In this document: positions 35,348 through 43,818 of the stretch, piece after piece
Layout: the number at the start of each line of letters is the position of its first letter
Numbering within the stretch: position 1 is the stretch's first letter
Assembly (NCBI GenBank): GCA_004297445.1
Contig: SCUK01000005.1
Coordinates: forward strand, 1 to 64,000
Direction: 5' to 3'
Origin: Anaerolineae bacterium
GTDB taxonomy: Bacteria; Chloroflexota; Anaerolineae; Anaerolineales; UBA11579
Length of the DNA: 64,000 nucleotides
The notes under the pieces: generated by a model
What the model was told of the DNA's origin: nothing
The model's database searches: none
Seen by the model: only the letters and a program-made list of their open reading frames with translations
Translations under genes and position numbers: made by a program

Positions 35348-35677
35348 ATGAAAGTCATCACACTGCTTGAGAACCTGAAATTTGGCGTCAGCGATTCGGT
35401 AGCCACCCCGCTGCATGTGGATGCCGATGGCCGCGCTATCTTGTTTACCCTTGGCCCCAATCAGTCCATTCGCGAACACAATGCGCCCAGTTCTCCCTTC
35501 TTCGTCGTGGTGCTCATGGGTGAAGGGGTCTTTTCCGGCGCCGATGGGAATGAGCACACCTGCAGCGTCAATTCACTTCTAGTCTTTGACGCCGGCGAAC
35601 AGCACGCCATCCGCGCCCTGAGCGAAGGCCTCGTATTTGTCGGCTTTCTGCATGGAGTACCGACCTCCAAAACCTGA
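35348..35677 (+). CDS. Cupin-domain protein
   Basis: 109 aa, a single small beta-barrel. The cupin pattern is seen in REHNAPSSPFFVVVLMGEGVFS and in LLVFDAGEQHAIRAL, with histidines and a glutamate in the places of metal ligands. Such small cupins are often ligand-binding or regulatory proteins. There is no clear substrate clue. It follows the terminator by 34 nt and precedes the first AI-2E-type transporter by 21 nt. Confidence 0.8.
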   Translation: MKVITLLENLKFGVSDSVATPLHVDADGRAILFTLGPNQSIREHNAPSSPFFVVVLMGEGVFSGADGNEHTCSVNSLLVFDAGEQHAIRALSEGLVFVGFLHGVPTSKT

Positions 35678-35698
35678 AATGCAATCTGGTCGAACCCT

Positions 35699-36973
35699 AT
35701 GACCTCCAATCCATCTGCCCAACCCTCTGAGTGGACCTTCCGCCGAATTGTGTGGGCGACCCTGATTGTCCTGTCTGTTGTCCTGTGTTTCTGGCTGCTG
35801 TACCGCTTCAGCCAGGTCGTCTTCATTCTATTCATCGCCATCGTTATCGGTACCGCTACCCGCCCCGCCGCAACCTGGTTGCAGCAACGCGGGCTTCCCA
35901 GAACCGCCGCAGTCACCCTTGTCTACCTGCTGATTCTCCTCCTTCTTATCGGTTTTCTGCTGGTGCTCTTCCCTGTTGTTCTTGAACAGGGGACAACCAT
36001 TGCGGCCGGTTTGCCGGAATATTATGCGAGTCTCCGGGTCTGGCTGGCCCAATTTCCCAATCCCCTGATGGTGCGTCTGGGCGAGTTTCTGCCCTCCGTG
36101 ATTCCTCCTCTGCAATCGGAAGGACAAACCGGGGAAGAGATTACCGATTCCGCCGCGCAGGCGCTGCTTTACCTGTCTACGGCAGGGCAGGGGATCTTTG
36201 TTGGCATCATCGTTCTGGTGCTCGCTTTCTACTGGACACTCGATGGGACGAGGATCATTCAGTCGCTGCTGCTGCTGATTCCCCCGGGCCGGCGCGAGAG
36301 CATCAGCGCCCTGGTTTCTGCCATGGAAACCAAAGTAGGTTACTTCATTGCCGGGCAGGGTATTCTCAGCCTCACAATCGGTGTTCTTGCGTTGATAGCC
36401 TACTGGATTATCGGTTTGCCGAACGCCCTTGTTCTGGCGCTGCTGGCCGGTGTTTTGGAAGTCGTGCCGATGGTGGGTCCGTTGCTGGGCGCTATCCCCG
36501 CCGTGCTTGTCGCGTCGACCATTTCCGCGGACAAACTTATCTGGGTCATCGTCGCCACCGCCGTAATTCAGCAATTTGAAAACACCCTGCTCGTCCCGCG
36601 CGTGATGAGCAAGGCCGTTGGAGTGAATCCATTCGTTACGTTGCTCGCGTTATTTGCCTTCAGCACCCTGTTTGGCATAACCGGCGCGTTAATGGCCATC
36701 CCGATGGCGGCCATCATTCAACTTCTGCTTAATCATTTCGTCTTCGATTTAGAGCCGGTAGATGCCGAAGCCTCGCCCGGTCGCGACCATGCCAGCCGTT
36801 TGCGTTATCTGGCTCATGACCTCGCCCAGGACCTGCGCAAGCAGGCGCGCCTGAAGAAGAAAGGTTCGGACGCGAATGTTCGCGACATCGACCATCTAAT
36901 GGATGAAATCGAGTCGATTACCACGGACCTGGACGCTCTTCTGGCCCAGGTCAGCCCCTCGGATGCGCAATGA
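35699..36973 (+). CDS. AI-2E family transporter (PerM-like)
   Basis: 424 aa with about eight transmembrane helices. Family features include the N-terminal helices, FYWTLDG, LALLAGVLEVVPMVGPLLGAIP and a C-terminal LFGITGALMAIPMAA segment, followed by a charged tail of about 75 residues. The family includes TqsA/PerM exporters and sodium/proton antiporters, so the substrate is open. It is followed by a paralogue with a 4-nt overlap (ATGA). Confidence 0.88.
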   Translation: MTSNPSAQPSEWTFRRIVWATLIVLSVVLCFWLLYRFSQVVFILFIAIVIGTATRPAATWLQQRGLPRTAAVTLVYLLILLLLIGFLLVLFPVVLEQGTTIAAGLPEYYASLRVWLAQFPNPLMVRLGEFLPSVIPPLQSEGQTGEEITDSAAQALLYLSTAGQGIFVGIIVLVLAFYWTLDGTRIIQSLLLLIPPGRRESISALVSAMETKVGYFIAGQGILSLTIGVLALIAYWIIGLPNALVLALLAGVLEVVPMVGPLLGAIPAVLVASTISADKLIWVIVATAVIQQFENTLLVPRVMSKAVGVNPFVTLLALFAFSTLFGITGALMAIPMAAIIQLLLNHFVFDLEPVDAEASPGRDHASRLRYLAHDLAQDLRKQARLKKKGSDANVRDIDHLMDEIESITTDLDALLAQVSPSDAQ

Positions 36974-38226
36974 GTAAACAAGTGATCCTCTTTGCGACCG
37001 CCGTGATGGTCACCTTTCTGGCGGTTCTGGCTTTGTGGCAGTTTCGCATTGTGCTGGCCGTCGTCCTGGTTTCCCTTGCCCTGGCCGCTTCGTTACGCCC
37101 GCTGGTGAGGGGTTGGTCAAGACGCTCGCTCGTGGCTCGCCTGGGATTGTTGGTGGTTTACATCATTTGCCTTGTTGCGTTTGGATATTCCTTATTCCTG
37201 ACGGGTAGATTGGCAGTGGGCGAGATTCAGGAATTCTCCGGAACACTATCCGTTCAAGGGTCCTGGAATTTGCCGCAATGGCTGTCAGGAACTCCATTTC
37301 AGAAGACAGTCGCCACCTGGCTGCCCACGCCGGATGCCTTGTTTGAATCCATCACCGGCGATGAAGGTCAGCTGGTACTGCCTGCCATCTTCAACTTCAC
37401 GCAAGGCGTTGGCCAGACCCTGAGTGGCGCCCTTGTCGTGTTGCTGTTATCCATCTACTGGAGCGTAAATCAAATTCATTTCGAGCGCCTCTGGCTATCC
37501 CTGCTTCCATCCGCCATGCGCAAGAATGTGCGCAGCACCTGGCGGGCGATTGAGTCTGCGCTGGGAGCCTACATCCGCAGCGAGGCGATTCAGAGCCTGC
37601 TGGCGGTCCTGTTATTGGGCGTCGGCTATTGGCTGCTGGGCTCTCCATATCCGGTCGTGCTCGCCCTGATCGCCGCGCTCGCATGGTTGATTCCGGTGGT
37701 TGGTGCCGGACTGGCCATCCTCCCCGTACTTTTCATCGGGCTGCTCACCAGCGCCCAACTGAGTCTGGTTTCGGTACTCTATACCGTGGCCGTCCTGCTG
37801 GCGCTTCAAGTATGGGTCGAGCCGCTGTTCTTGAAGAACAAGTGGAATAACCCTATCCTTACCCTTACCCTGTTTCTGGTCATGTCCGATGCAGTCGGGC
37901 TGTACGGTATCCTTGTGGCGCCGCCTCTCTCCATTGTGATTCAAATACTGTGGCATCGCCTGGTCAGCCACCCCGCATTCTTGGGAGCCGCTGAACAAGT
38001 CTCGGACCTCAAGCTGCGGCTCACAAATCTGGCGGACAAGATACAAGGGATGGGTGAATTGCCGCCGCCATTAGTGGCCAGCAGTATGGAACGGCTCACC
38101 GAGTTAATTGCGAACGCCGCGCCCATTTTGCAGGCGGCCCAGCCCGCCGCGCCGGCAGAACTGTATCACCCCTCCATGCCGGTTGCAGACGAACTCGCAT
38201 CGCCACTGTCCGAAAAGTCCACTTAA
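36970..38226 (+). CDS. AI-2E family transporter, second copy
   Basis: 418 aa, a paralogue of the gene before it with the same helix plan (LLLSIYWSVNQ, ALIAALAWLIPVVGAGLAILPVL, GLYGILVAPPLSI), but clearly diverged. It ends in a proline-rich cytosolic tail. The tight overlap suggests that the two act together, possibly as a hetero-oligomer, which is inference. A YihY-family gene follows. Confidence 0.85.
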   Translation: MSKQVILFATAVMVTFLAVLALWQFRIVLAVVLVSLALAASLRPLVRGWSRRSLVARLGLLVVYIICLVAFGYSLFLTGRLAVGEIQEFSGTLSVQGSWNLPQWLSGTPFQKTVATWLPTPDALFESITGDEGQLVLPAIFNFTQGVGQTLSGALVVLLLSIYWSVNQIHFERLWLSLLPSAMRKNVRSTWRAIESALGAYIRSEAIQSLLAVLLLGVGYWLLGSPYPVVLALIAALAWLIPVVGAGLAILPVLFIGLLTSAQLSLVSVLYTVAVLLALQVWVEPLFLKNKWNNPILTLTLFLVMSDAVGLYGILVAPPLSIVIQILWHRLVSHPAFLGAAEQVSDLKLRLTNLADKIQGMGELPPPLVASSMERLTELIANAAPILQAAQPAAPAELYHPSMPVADELASPLSEKST

Positions 38227-38244
38227 CAGCAAGTCTCCTTGTCC

Positions 38245-39150
38245 ATGGCTCAACTCCGTGAGAAGGTCAAACAACAACTTGCCCGCCCGGCACAGGCGCT
38301 GACGGCTGGACTGGGCAACGGGTTTCGCCTTGTGTTGAGCGCCATTCGCGAAACGCTCAAGCCTGAAACATCCGTGACGGCCGCCGCCATCGCGTACTTC
38401 TCCTTATTTTCCTTCTTTCCCCTTACGCTATTGAGTATCGCCATCGCGAGTTACAGCCTGGGGTCATCCCTGGATGCTCACCTCATCATCCAGCGCCTCG
38501 AATTCATCGCCCCGGCCGTGGGCGACATGCTTGGCGAGAACATTGACGGAATCATCGAAGCCCGCGGTTCGATTACCGTCGTCGCGTTGCTGGGAATGGT
38601 CTGGTCGGCCTCCTCGGTTTTTTACACATTCACCCACACCCTGCACGGTATCTGGGGCGGCAAAGAACGTCGTTCCGTCTGGAAGCGCCGCGGCCTGGCC
38701 ATCCTGCTGGTCCTGACGTTGATTGGCCCCTTGCTGTTGCTTACGTCCATGGCTGGCAGCATGGCGGCACATTTGCGCGCCGTTCTGCCAGCCTCCATAC
38801 TTGTTGTGGAGGCTGGCCTCAGCCGGGTGCTGGCAGTCCTGCTCAATGTCGCCCTGTTCATGCTGCTTTACATGACGTTGCCGCGCGGCAAGTCCACCTG
38901 GCGCGCCATCCTGCCAGGGGCGATTGCGGCAGGCTTTCTTTGGGAGGTCGCCAAGTGGGTTTTCCTGTCTTTTGTCTCCACCTACATGTCAGTCTCAAAC
39001 CTGGTTTACGGCTCCGTGACGACCATCATCGCCTTCCTGCTCTGGGCGTACCTCAGCGGTCTCATTTTTCTGTTTGGTGCCTATCTAAGCGTGGCGTATT
39101 CCAGGTTCATGGAGGAGGGAGGGGGAAGTGGTGATGTGCCGGTGCCATAG
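38245..39150 (+). CDS. YihY/BrkB-family membrane protein
   Basis: About 301 aa from the ATG at 38245 (a TTG at 38239 is also possible). Six helices with the family's hallmarks: SVTAAAIAYFSLFSFFPL near the start, VWSASSVFYTFTHTLHGIWG in the middle and LPRGKSTWRAILPGA followed by WEVAKWVF. Once called ribonuclease BN by mistake; its true role, perhaps in envelope transport, is not settled. It probably ends the AI-2E operon; a small hairpin follows at 39161-39175. Confidence 0.9.
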   Translation: MAQLREKVKQQLARPAQALTAGLGNGFRLVLSAIRETLKPETSVTAAAIAYFSLFSFFPLTLLSIAIASYSLGSSLDAHLIIQRLEFIAPAVGDMLGENIDGIIEARGSITVVALLGMVWSASSVFYTFTHTLHGIWGGKERRSVWKRRGLAILLVLTLIGPLLLLTSMAGSMAAHLRAVLPASILVVEAGLSRVLAVLLNVALFMLLYMTLPRGKSTWRAILPGAIAAGFLWEVAKWVFLSFVSTYMSVSNLVYGSVTTIIAFLLWAYLSGLIFLFGAYLSVAYSRFMEEGGGSGDVPVP

Positions 39151-39160
39151 GCTTCTAATC

Positions 39161-39175
39161 GCGGGGCACCCCCGC
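39161..39175 (+). terminator. Short GC hairpin after the YihY gene
   Basis: GCGGGG-CAC-CCCCGC followed by AAAAT. Small and without a T-run; weak support as a terminator. Confidence 0.35.
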
Positions 39176-39186
39176 AAAATCGCCCG

Positions 39187-39254
39187 TCCCCTGAGTGGGG
39201 GAGGGAAATACTCCCCAGTCGATGGATGGTACAGGCGAGCCAATCCGTTATGCT
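39187..39254 (+). promoter_or_regulatory. TCCCCC/23 promoter module, copy 5 (52-aa membrane protein)
   Basis: Box 1 TCCCCTGAGTGGGGGA starts at 39187 (palindromic); box 2 ACTCCCC starts at 39210 (23 bp); GGATG is at 39224-39228; TATGCT (39249-39254) follows after 20 bp. The gene starts at 39325. Confidence 0.7.
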
Positions 39255-39324
39255 GAAGTCAGGCTGAACACACACGCTCAGCCGTGCAATTTAGAGAGCA
39301 ACCTGCTCAACTAGGAGAAAACTC

Positions 39325-39483
39325 ATGCTTACCTGGATCATCGTCATTCTGCTCGTCCTGTGGCTGGTTGGAGCGTTCGGCCCCGGCATCTCGTCCCGCA
39401 TTCCCCGCTCCGGCAACGCGATCCACACGCTGTTGGTTATCGTGGTCATCCTGATCATCCTGAATCTCTTGAACGTGATCTAA
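39325..39483 (+). CDS. Small Lmo0937/DUF5670-like membrane protein
   Basis: 52 aa: two hydrophobic helices (MLTWIIVILLVLWLVGAF and HTLLVIVVILIILNLLNVI) joined by a short polar loop (SSRIPRSGNA). The pattern matches tiny membrane proteins of the Lmo0937/DUF5670 type. AGGAGAAAACTC precedes the ATG. It is a single-gene unit with its own TCCCCC/23 promoter module upstream and a terminator downstream, immediately before the right 185-bp repeat. Confidence 0.75.
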   Translation: MLTWIIVILLVLWLVGAFGPGISSRIPRSGNAIHTLLVIVVILIILNLLNVI

Positions 39484-39575
39484 CCTGCTCCTTCTTCCAG
39501 GAAGTCCCTGACGTTCCTCATCGGGGATACATGCAGGATGGATTGAAGACCGGCTGGAGTACAGCCGTCTGACCG

Positions 39576-39610
39576 AAAACCGGACTTTAGCCAATAAGTC
39601 CGGTTTTCCT
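39576..39610 (+). terminator. Rho-independent terminator
   Basis: A 12-bp stem AAAACCGGACTT with AAGTCCGGTTTT, 8-nt loop, followed by CCTTT. It stands about 90 nt after the 52-aa gene. Confidence 0.75.
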
Positions 39611-39661
39611 TTAACTCATTCCCGGCCAGTCCTATTTGTCAGGCAATCGTAGAACCGACAG

Positions 39662-39846
39662 CTTCTCGATTTGGGGTCGGATTTGTCGTGGTGCAATTGT
39701 GGTGCAGTTTGTCTGGAAGCCCTCGAAAATCCGGCGGTTTTGAACGTCACTTTAGGCTTAGAATAGACGCAAAAGACGAAAATCCACGCAATTTTTTGGA
39801 TCCCAACCCACTGCTCGGTTGCAGGTTCAAATCCTGCGGGCCCACT
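39662..39846 (+). repeat. 185-bp direct repeat, right copy, ending in a tRNA 3' fragment
   Basis: Same orientation and about 85% identity with 13046-13230. It ends in a T-arm (GCAGG TTCAAAT CCTGC) and GGGCCCA acceptor strand; the rest of a tRNA is missing. Tandem GTGGTGCA lies at 39688-39706. The two copies enclose about 26.4 kb of stress and envelope genes. Confidence 0.75.
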
Positions 39847-39877
39847 TTTGGCTGGTTGAGGAACAGAGGAGAGCGCA

Positions 39878-42800
39878 TTGGCCACCACCAACCTGATCGG
39901 TTCCACCATCAGTGACCGCTATGAACTGGCCGAAGAATTGGGCCACGGCGGCATGGGCACGGTGTACCGCGCTACCGATATCCGCCTGAAGCGCGACGTC
40001 GCCCTCAAAATCCTCTCCAACACGCATATCGGCACGGAAGGGCGCGCTCGCATGCTGCGCGAAGCCCAGACCGTCGCAAAACTGAGCCATCCGAACATCG
40101 TCACGGTGTTCGATGCCGGCGAACACGAAGAAATACCTTACATCGTGATGGAACTGGTGCAGGGCAAGACGCTGGCTGAACAGCCGCCCAAAGACCTGGA
40201 TGAGGCTGTGGCGCTCACCATTAAAATCTGCGCTGCGCTGGCTCATGCCCACGGGCAGGGCATCATCCATCGCGACCTGAAGCCGGAAAATGTCATTCGC
40301 CAGTCGGGCGGGACGCTGAAACTGATGGACTTCGGGCTGGCGCGCTCGGTTAGTTCGCGCATGACCCAGGAAGGCACGATCATCGGTACCGTGTTCTACA
40401 TGGCCCCCGAACAGGCGATGGGTGACGAGACCACGCCGGCCGCCGACCTGTATTCGCTGGGCGTGATGTTGTATGAAATGCTCACCGGCAGCCTGCCCTT
40501 TGAGGCCAGCGACCCGATCGCCGTCATCACTCAGCACATCCACGCGCCGGTTGTGCCGCCGCGAGCGCGTCGTGAAGACATCCCCTTTCATCTGAATGAA
40601 CTGGTCGTACGGCTATTGAGTAAAGACCCGGCCGCCCGGCCGCAGAGCGCCGCCGAGGTCGCCGCGGCGCTGGAATCGCCCGCCGAGGATGCCGCCCCGG
40701 CGCGTGAGGAGGTGTCCGAACTTGAACGCATTGTGCGCGGTCGCATCATCGGCCGCGAAGATGAAATGCGCGAGGCGCGCCAGTTGTGGGGAAGAGTAGC
40801 GGAAGGGCAGGGGCAGTTGCTGCTCATCTCCGGCGAACCGGGGGTGGGCAAGACCCGCTTCACGCGCGAGGTCATCACCCATGCCGAAGTGGCCGGCGCG
40901 TTGGTGTTGCAGGGCGCCAGTTATGCCGAAGGCGGCATGCCCTATTCGGCGTTTCGGGCTGTGCTGCGGCGAGCCCTGCGCAGCACCCCCGCCAAAGCGC
41001 TCGACATCCCGGCAGACATCCTCAAGGACCTGCTCACCCTGACGCCGGAACTGCGTTCCAGCTTCCCCAACCTTAGAGATGTGGACACCGGCGAACTGCC
41101 TGACCCGCAGCAGTTGATCGAGAGTTTCGTCGTGTTTATTAATATGCTCGGCCAGAAGGCACCGCTGCTGCTGGTGTTGGAAGATGTGCACTGGGCGGAC
41201 AGCGGCAGCCTGGCTCTGTTGCGCCATTTGGCGCGTGCCACGCGCGAAAGCCAGGTAATGGTGCTGGTGAACTACCGCGAAGTAGAGATTCACGAGAACC
41301 GCGCCTTTCACGATATCCTTCTGGACTTCAACCGTGAGCGACTCGGGCATCGTGTCAAGCTGGGGCGGTTGGACCGTGAGCAAACCCGCACCATGTTGGG
41401 GGGTATGTTCCGCGAAGAGATCACGGATGAATTTCTGGATGGCATCTACCGCGAGACCGAGGGTCACCCGTTCTTCATTGAGGAAGTATGCAAGGCGCTG
41501 GTGGAAAGCGGCAAACTCTATTTCAAATATGGTAGTTGGCACCGCCCCAGCATCCGGGAGTTGGGCATCCCCCAGAGCGTCCAGGTCACCATTCAGGCCC
41601 GGTTGGATCAACTGTCTGCCGAGGCGCAGGACCTGCTCAGGCAGGCCGCCATCCTTGGGCGCGAGTTCGACTTCCGTATTTTGCAGCGCGCCGCCGGCTT
41701 GGATGAACTGGAGTTGATTGACGTCCTCGAACAGGCCGAGAAGGCCCAACTGGTGGAAGAAGTGAAAGAGCAGGGCGAAGGCACGCTCTTCGCCTTCGTG
41801 CATGCCCTCATCCCCGCCACGCTGGTGGAAGACACCCGCACCATACGGCGACGGGTGATGCACCGCCGGGCGGGCGAAGCGCTGGAATCCCTGGCTCCGG
41901 CCAACCTGCCGGCGCTGGCCTATCACTTCACCGAAGCTGGAGAAGCCGAAAAAGCCACCCGCTACCTGCTGGAGGTGGGTGACCGGGCGGCGCAATTGCA
42001 TTCCCTTCAGGAAGCCGCCCACGCCTATTCCCAGGCGCTCGACCACCTGCGCGAATCCGGCGAAGAGGAGCGCGCCTATCGCACGCTGCTCAAACTGGCG
42101 TTGACCTATCAGAAAAGCCTCGATTTTGACGCCAGCAACCGCGCTTACGATGAGGCCTTTCAATTACAGAAGCGGATGGGCAGCGCCCGCGCCGGCCAGT
42201 CCCTTGCCCCCGCGCCGCACCCGTTTCGTTTTACGGTGGGCGCGCCCGGTGATCTGGACCCGGTGATGTATGTTGAAACCAATACCGCCCTCATTGTGCG
42301 CCAGATGTTCCTGGGCCTGGTAGATGCCGCGCCGGATGGGACGATTCATCCGGCGATGGCCGAACGCTGGGAAATCCTGGAAGGCGGCCAGAAAGCCGTT
42401 TTCCACATCCGGCGCGACGCACGCTGGAGCGATGGCCAACCCGTGACGGCCGACGATTTTGAATTTACCTTCAAGCGCATCCTGACGCCGGAGACGGCCG
42501 CGCCACTCGCCAGCCTGCTCTACCCGATCAAGAACGCAGAGGCCTTCCATACGGGACGACTGAAGGATGCGGACGCCGTCGGGATACGCGCTGCGGACAA
42601 AGTCACCCTTGAAATCACGCTCGAACGGCCCACCGGCTACCTGCTGCCCTTGCTGGCGGGCGGCGGCTGCTATGCCACCCCGCGCCATGTGGTTGAGAAA
42701 CATGGCAGCGAGTGGACCCGCCCTGAAAACATCGTCTGCAATGGCGCGTTTGTGTTGGTTGAATACGAGCCGGACAGTCACCTGAGCATGCGGCGCAATC

Positions 42801-43729
42801 TGCATCACTTTGCGTCCAGGCGCGGCAACGTGGAGGAATTGGTCATCCTTGTTCGAAAGGCCGATGACAAATCCTACGAAGATTACCAGCAGGACAAAAT
42901 CGACGTGCTGATCCTTAATTGGCTTCCGACCGAACAGGCCGAGCACGCCCGCCGGCGCTACCCGGATGAAATCCTTACTGTGGGCGGCATAAACGTCGGA
43001 ACACTGGTCATCTACCCGACCCATCCGGCGCTGGCGGATGTGCGCGTGCGCCAGGCATTGAGTCTCGCCATCGACCGCGACTACCTGTGCGGCAAGGTAT
43101 GGCAGAACCTGTCGGTTCCGGCTACCGGCGGCCTGGTGCCGCCCGGCGTGGCGGGGCATTCGCCTGGAATCGGCCTGGGGTATGACCCCCTGCGCGCCCG
43201 GCGACTGCTGGCCGAGGCGGGCTACTCGAACGGAGAGGGTATCCCACCGCTGAAGAGCATCGGCGCCGACACCGGCTGGCAGCCGCGGTTGCAGGAGTAT
43301 CTCGTCGAACAGTGGGCGGAAGTGCTTGGGATTCAAATCGAGTTTGAGCAGATGCCCTATGTCCAGCAATTGAATGCCTGGGGTCATGCGATTACCAGCG
43401 GAAATCCCTACCCGGTTGCCATCGGCGGCTGGAACGCGGACTATCCCGACCCGCATAACTACCTGTGGGATTACGTCCGCTTTACGTTGCCCCAGTGGAA
43501 GCATGAGCGCTACGAAGCCCTGATGGCGCAGGCGATCGATTCACAGGTCCAGGCGGAACGCCTGCGGCTCTATCAGCAGGTAGATAAGTTGGTTATCGAA
43601 GAATGTCACATCATCCCGGTGGTGCATGGCATCCTGCAGCAGTTGACAAAGCCGTGGATTAAGAGCGAGTTTGCCCGCTTGTATGTGTCGGCTCCCTTAT
43701 TTGACGATATTATTCTGGTTGAGCATTGA
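39878..43729 (+). CDS. Ser/Thr kinase-AAA ATPase-solute-binding-domain fusion
   Basis: 1283 aa from a TTG with GAGGAGAG upstream. Residues about 15-265 are a full Hanks kinase (GHGGMGTVY, K44, H131-R132-D133, MDFGLA, YMAPEQ). Residues about 285-560 are an ATPase with Walker A GEPGVGKTR (about 319) and LLLVLEDVHWAD (about 435), like the AAA_16 modules of large regulators. A helical, TPR-like part (about 640-760) follows. Residues about 785-1275 are a family 5 extracellular solute-binding (oligopeptide/nickel-binding) domain (DARWSDGQPVTADDFEFTFKR, WNADYPDPHNYLWDYV in separate places). No signal peptide or membrane helix is seen, so the binding domain is cytosolic, as in the SgrR regulator. A sensor for a peptide or sugar-like ligand is inferred. 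Confidence 0.85.
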   Translation: MATTNLIGSTISDRYELAEELGHGGMGTVYRATDIRLKRDVALKILSNTHIGTEGRARMLREAQTVAKLSHPNIVTVFDAGEHEEIPYIVMELVQGKTLAEQPPKDLDEAVALTIKICAALAHAHGQGIIHRDLKPENVIRQSGGTLKLMDFGLARSVSSRMTQEGTIIGTVFYMAPEQAMGDETTPAADLYSLGVMLYEMLTGSLPFEASDPIAVITQHIHAPVVPPRARREDIPFHLNELVVRLLSKDPAARPQSAAEVAAALESPAEDAAPAREEVSELERIVRGRIIGREDEMREARQLWGRVAEGQGQLLLISGEPGVGKTRFTREVITHAEVAGALVLQGASYAEGGMPYSAFRAVLRRALRSTPAKALDIPADILKDLLTLTPELRSSFPNLRDVDTGELPDPQQLIESFVVFINMLGQKAPLLLVLEDVHWADSGSLALLRHLARATRESQVMVLVNYREVEIHENRAFHDILLDFNRERLGHRVKLGRLDREQTRTMLGGMFREEITDEFLDGIYRETEGHPFFIEEVCKALVESGKLYFKYGSWHRPSIRELGIPQSVQVTIQARLDQLSAEAQDLLRQAAILGREFDFRILQRAAGLDELELIDVLEQAEKAQLVEEVKEQGEGTLFAFVHALIPATLVEDTRTIRRRVMHRRAGEALESLAPANLPALAYHFTEAGEAEKATRYLLEVGDRAAQLHSLQEAAHAYSQALDHLRESGEEERAYRTLLKLALTYQKSLDFDASNRAYDEAFQLQKRMGSARAGQSLAPAPHPFRFTVGAPGDLDPVMYVETNTALIVRQMFLGLVDAAPDGTIHPAMAERWEILEGGQKAVFHIRRDARWSDGQPVTADDFEFTFKRILTPETAAPLASLLYPIKNAEAFHTGRLKDADAVGIRAADKVTLEITLERPTGYLLPLLAGGGCYATPRHVVEKHGSEWTRPENIVCNGAFVLVEYEPDSHLSMRRNLHHFASRRGNVEELVILVRKADDKSYEDYQQDKIDVLILNWLPTEQAEHARRRYPDEILTVGGINVGTLVIYPTHPALADVRVRQALSLAIDRDYLCGKVWQNLSVPATGGLVPPGVAGHSPGIGLGYDPLRARRLLAEAGYSNGEGIPPLKSIGADTGWQPRLQEYLVEQWAEVLGIQIEFEQMPYVQQLNAWGHAITSGNPYPVAIGGWNADYPDPHNYLWDYVRFTLPQWKHERYEALMAQAIDSQVQAERLRLYQQVDKLVIEECHIIPVVHGILQQLTKPWIKSEFARLYVSAPLFDDIILVEH

Positions 43730-43818
43730 TCTCCCGCTGTAGATGCGCTTTCAACTTCTCCTGAATGCGTTTTCATAGTTGATTGCCGGGGCGGCATGCG
43801 CGTAATGGAGTACAGTCG

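Noticed and set aside
39616-39909. Minus-strand open frame with a GPAGFEPAT string
   Set aside because: This string arises from reading a tRNA T-arm backwards; it is the right 185-bp repeat, not a gene. The frame at 12963-13175 has the same origin.
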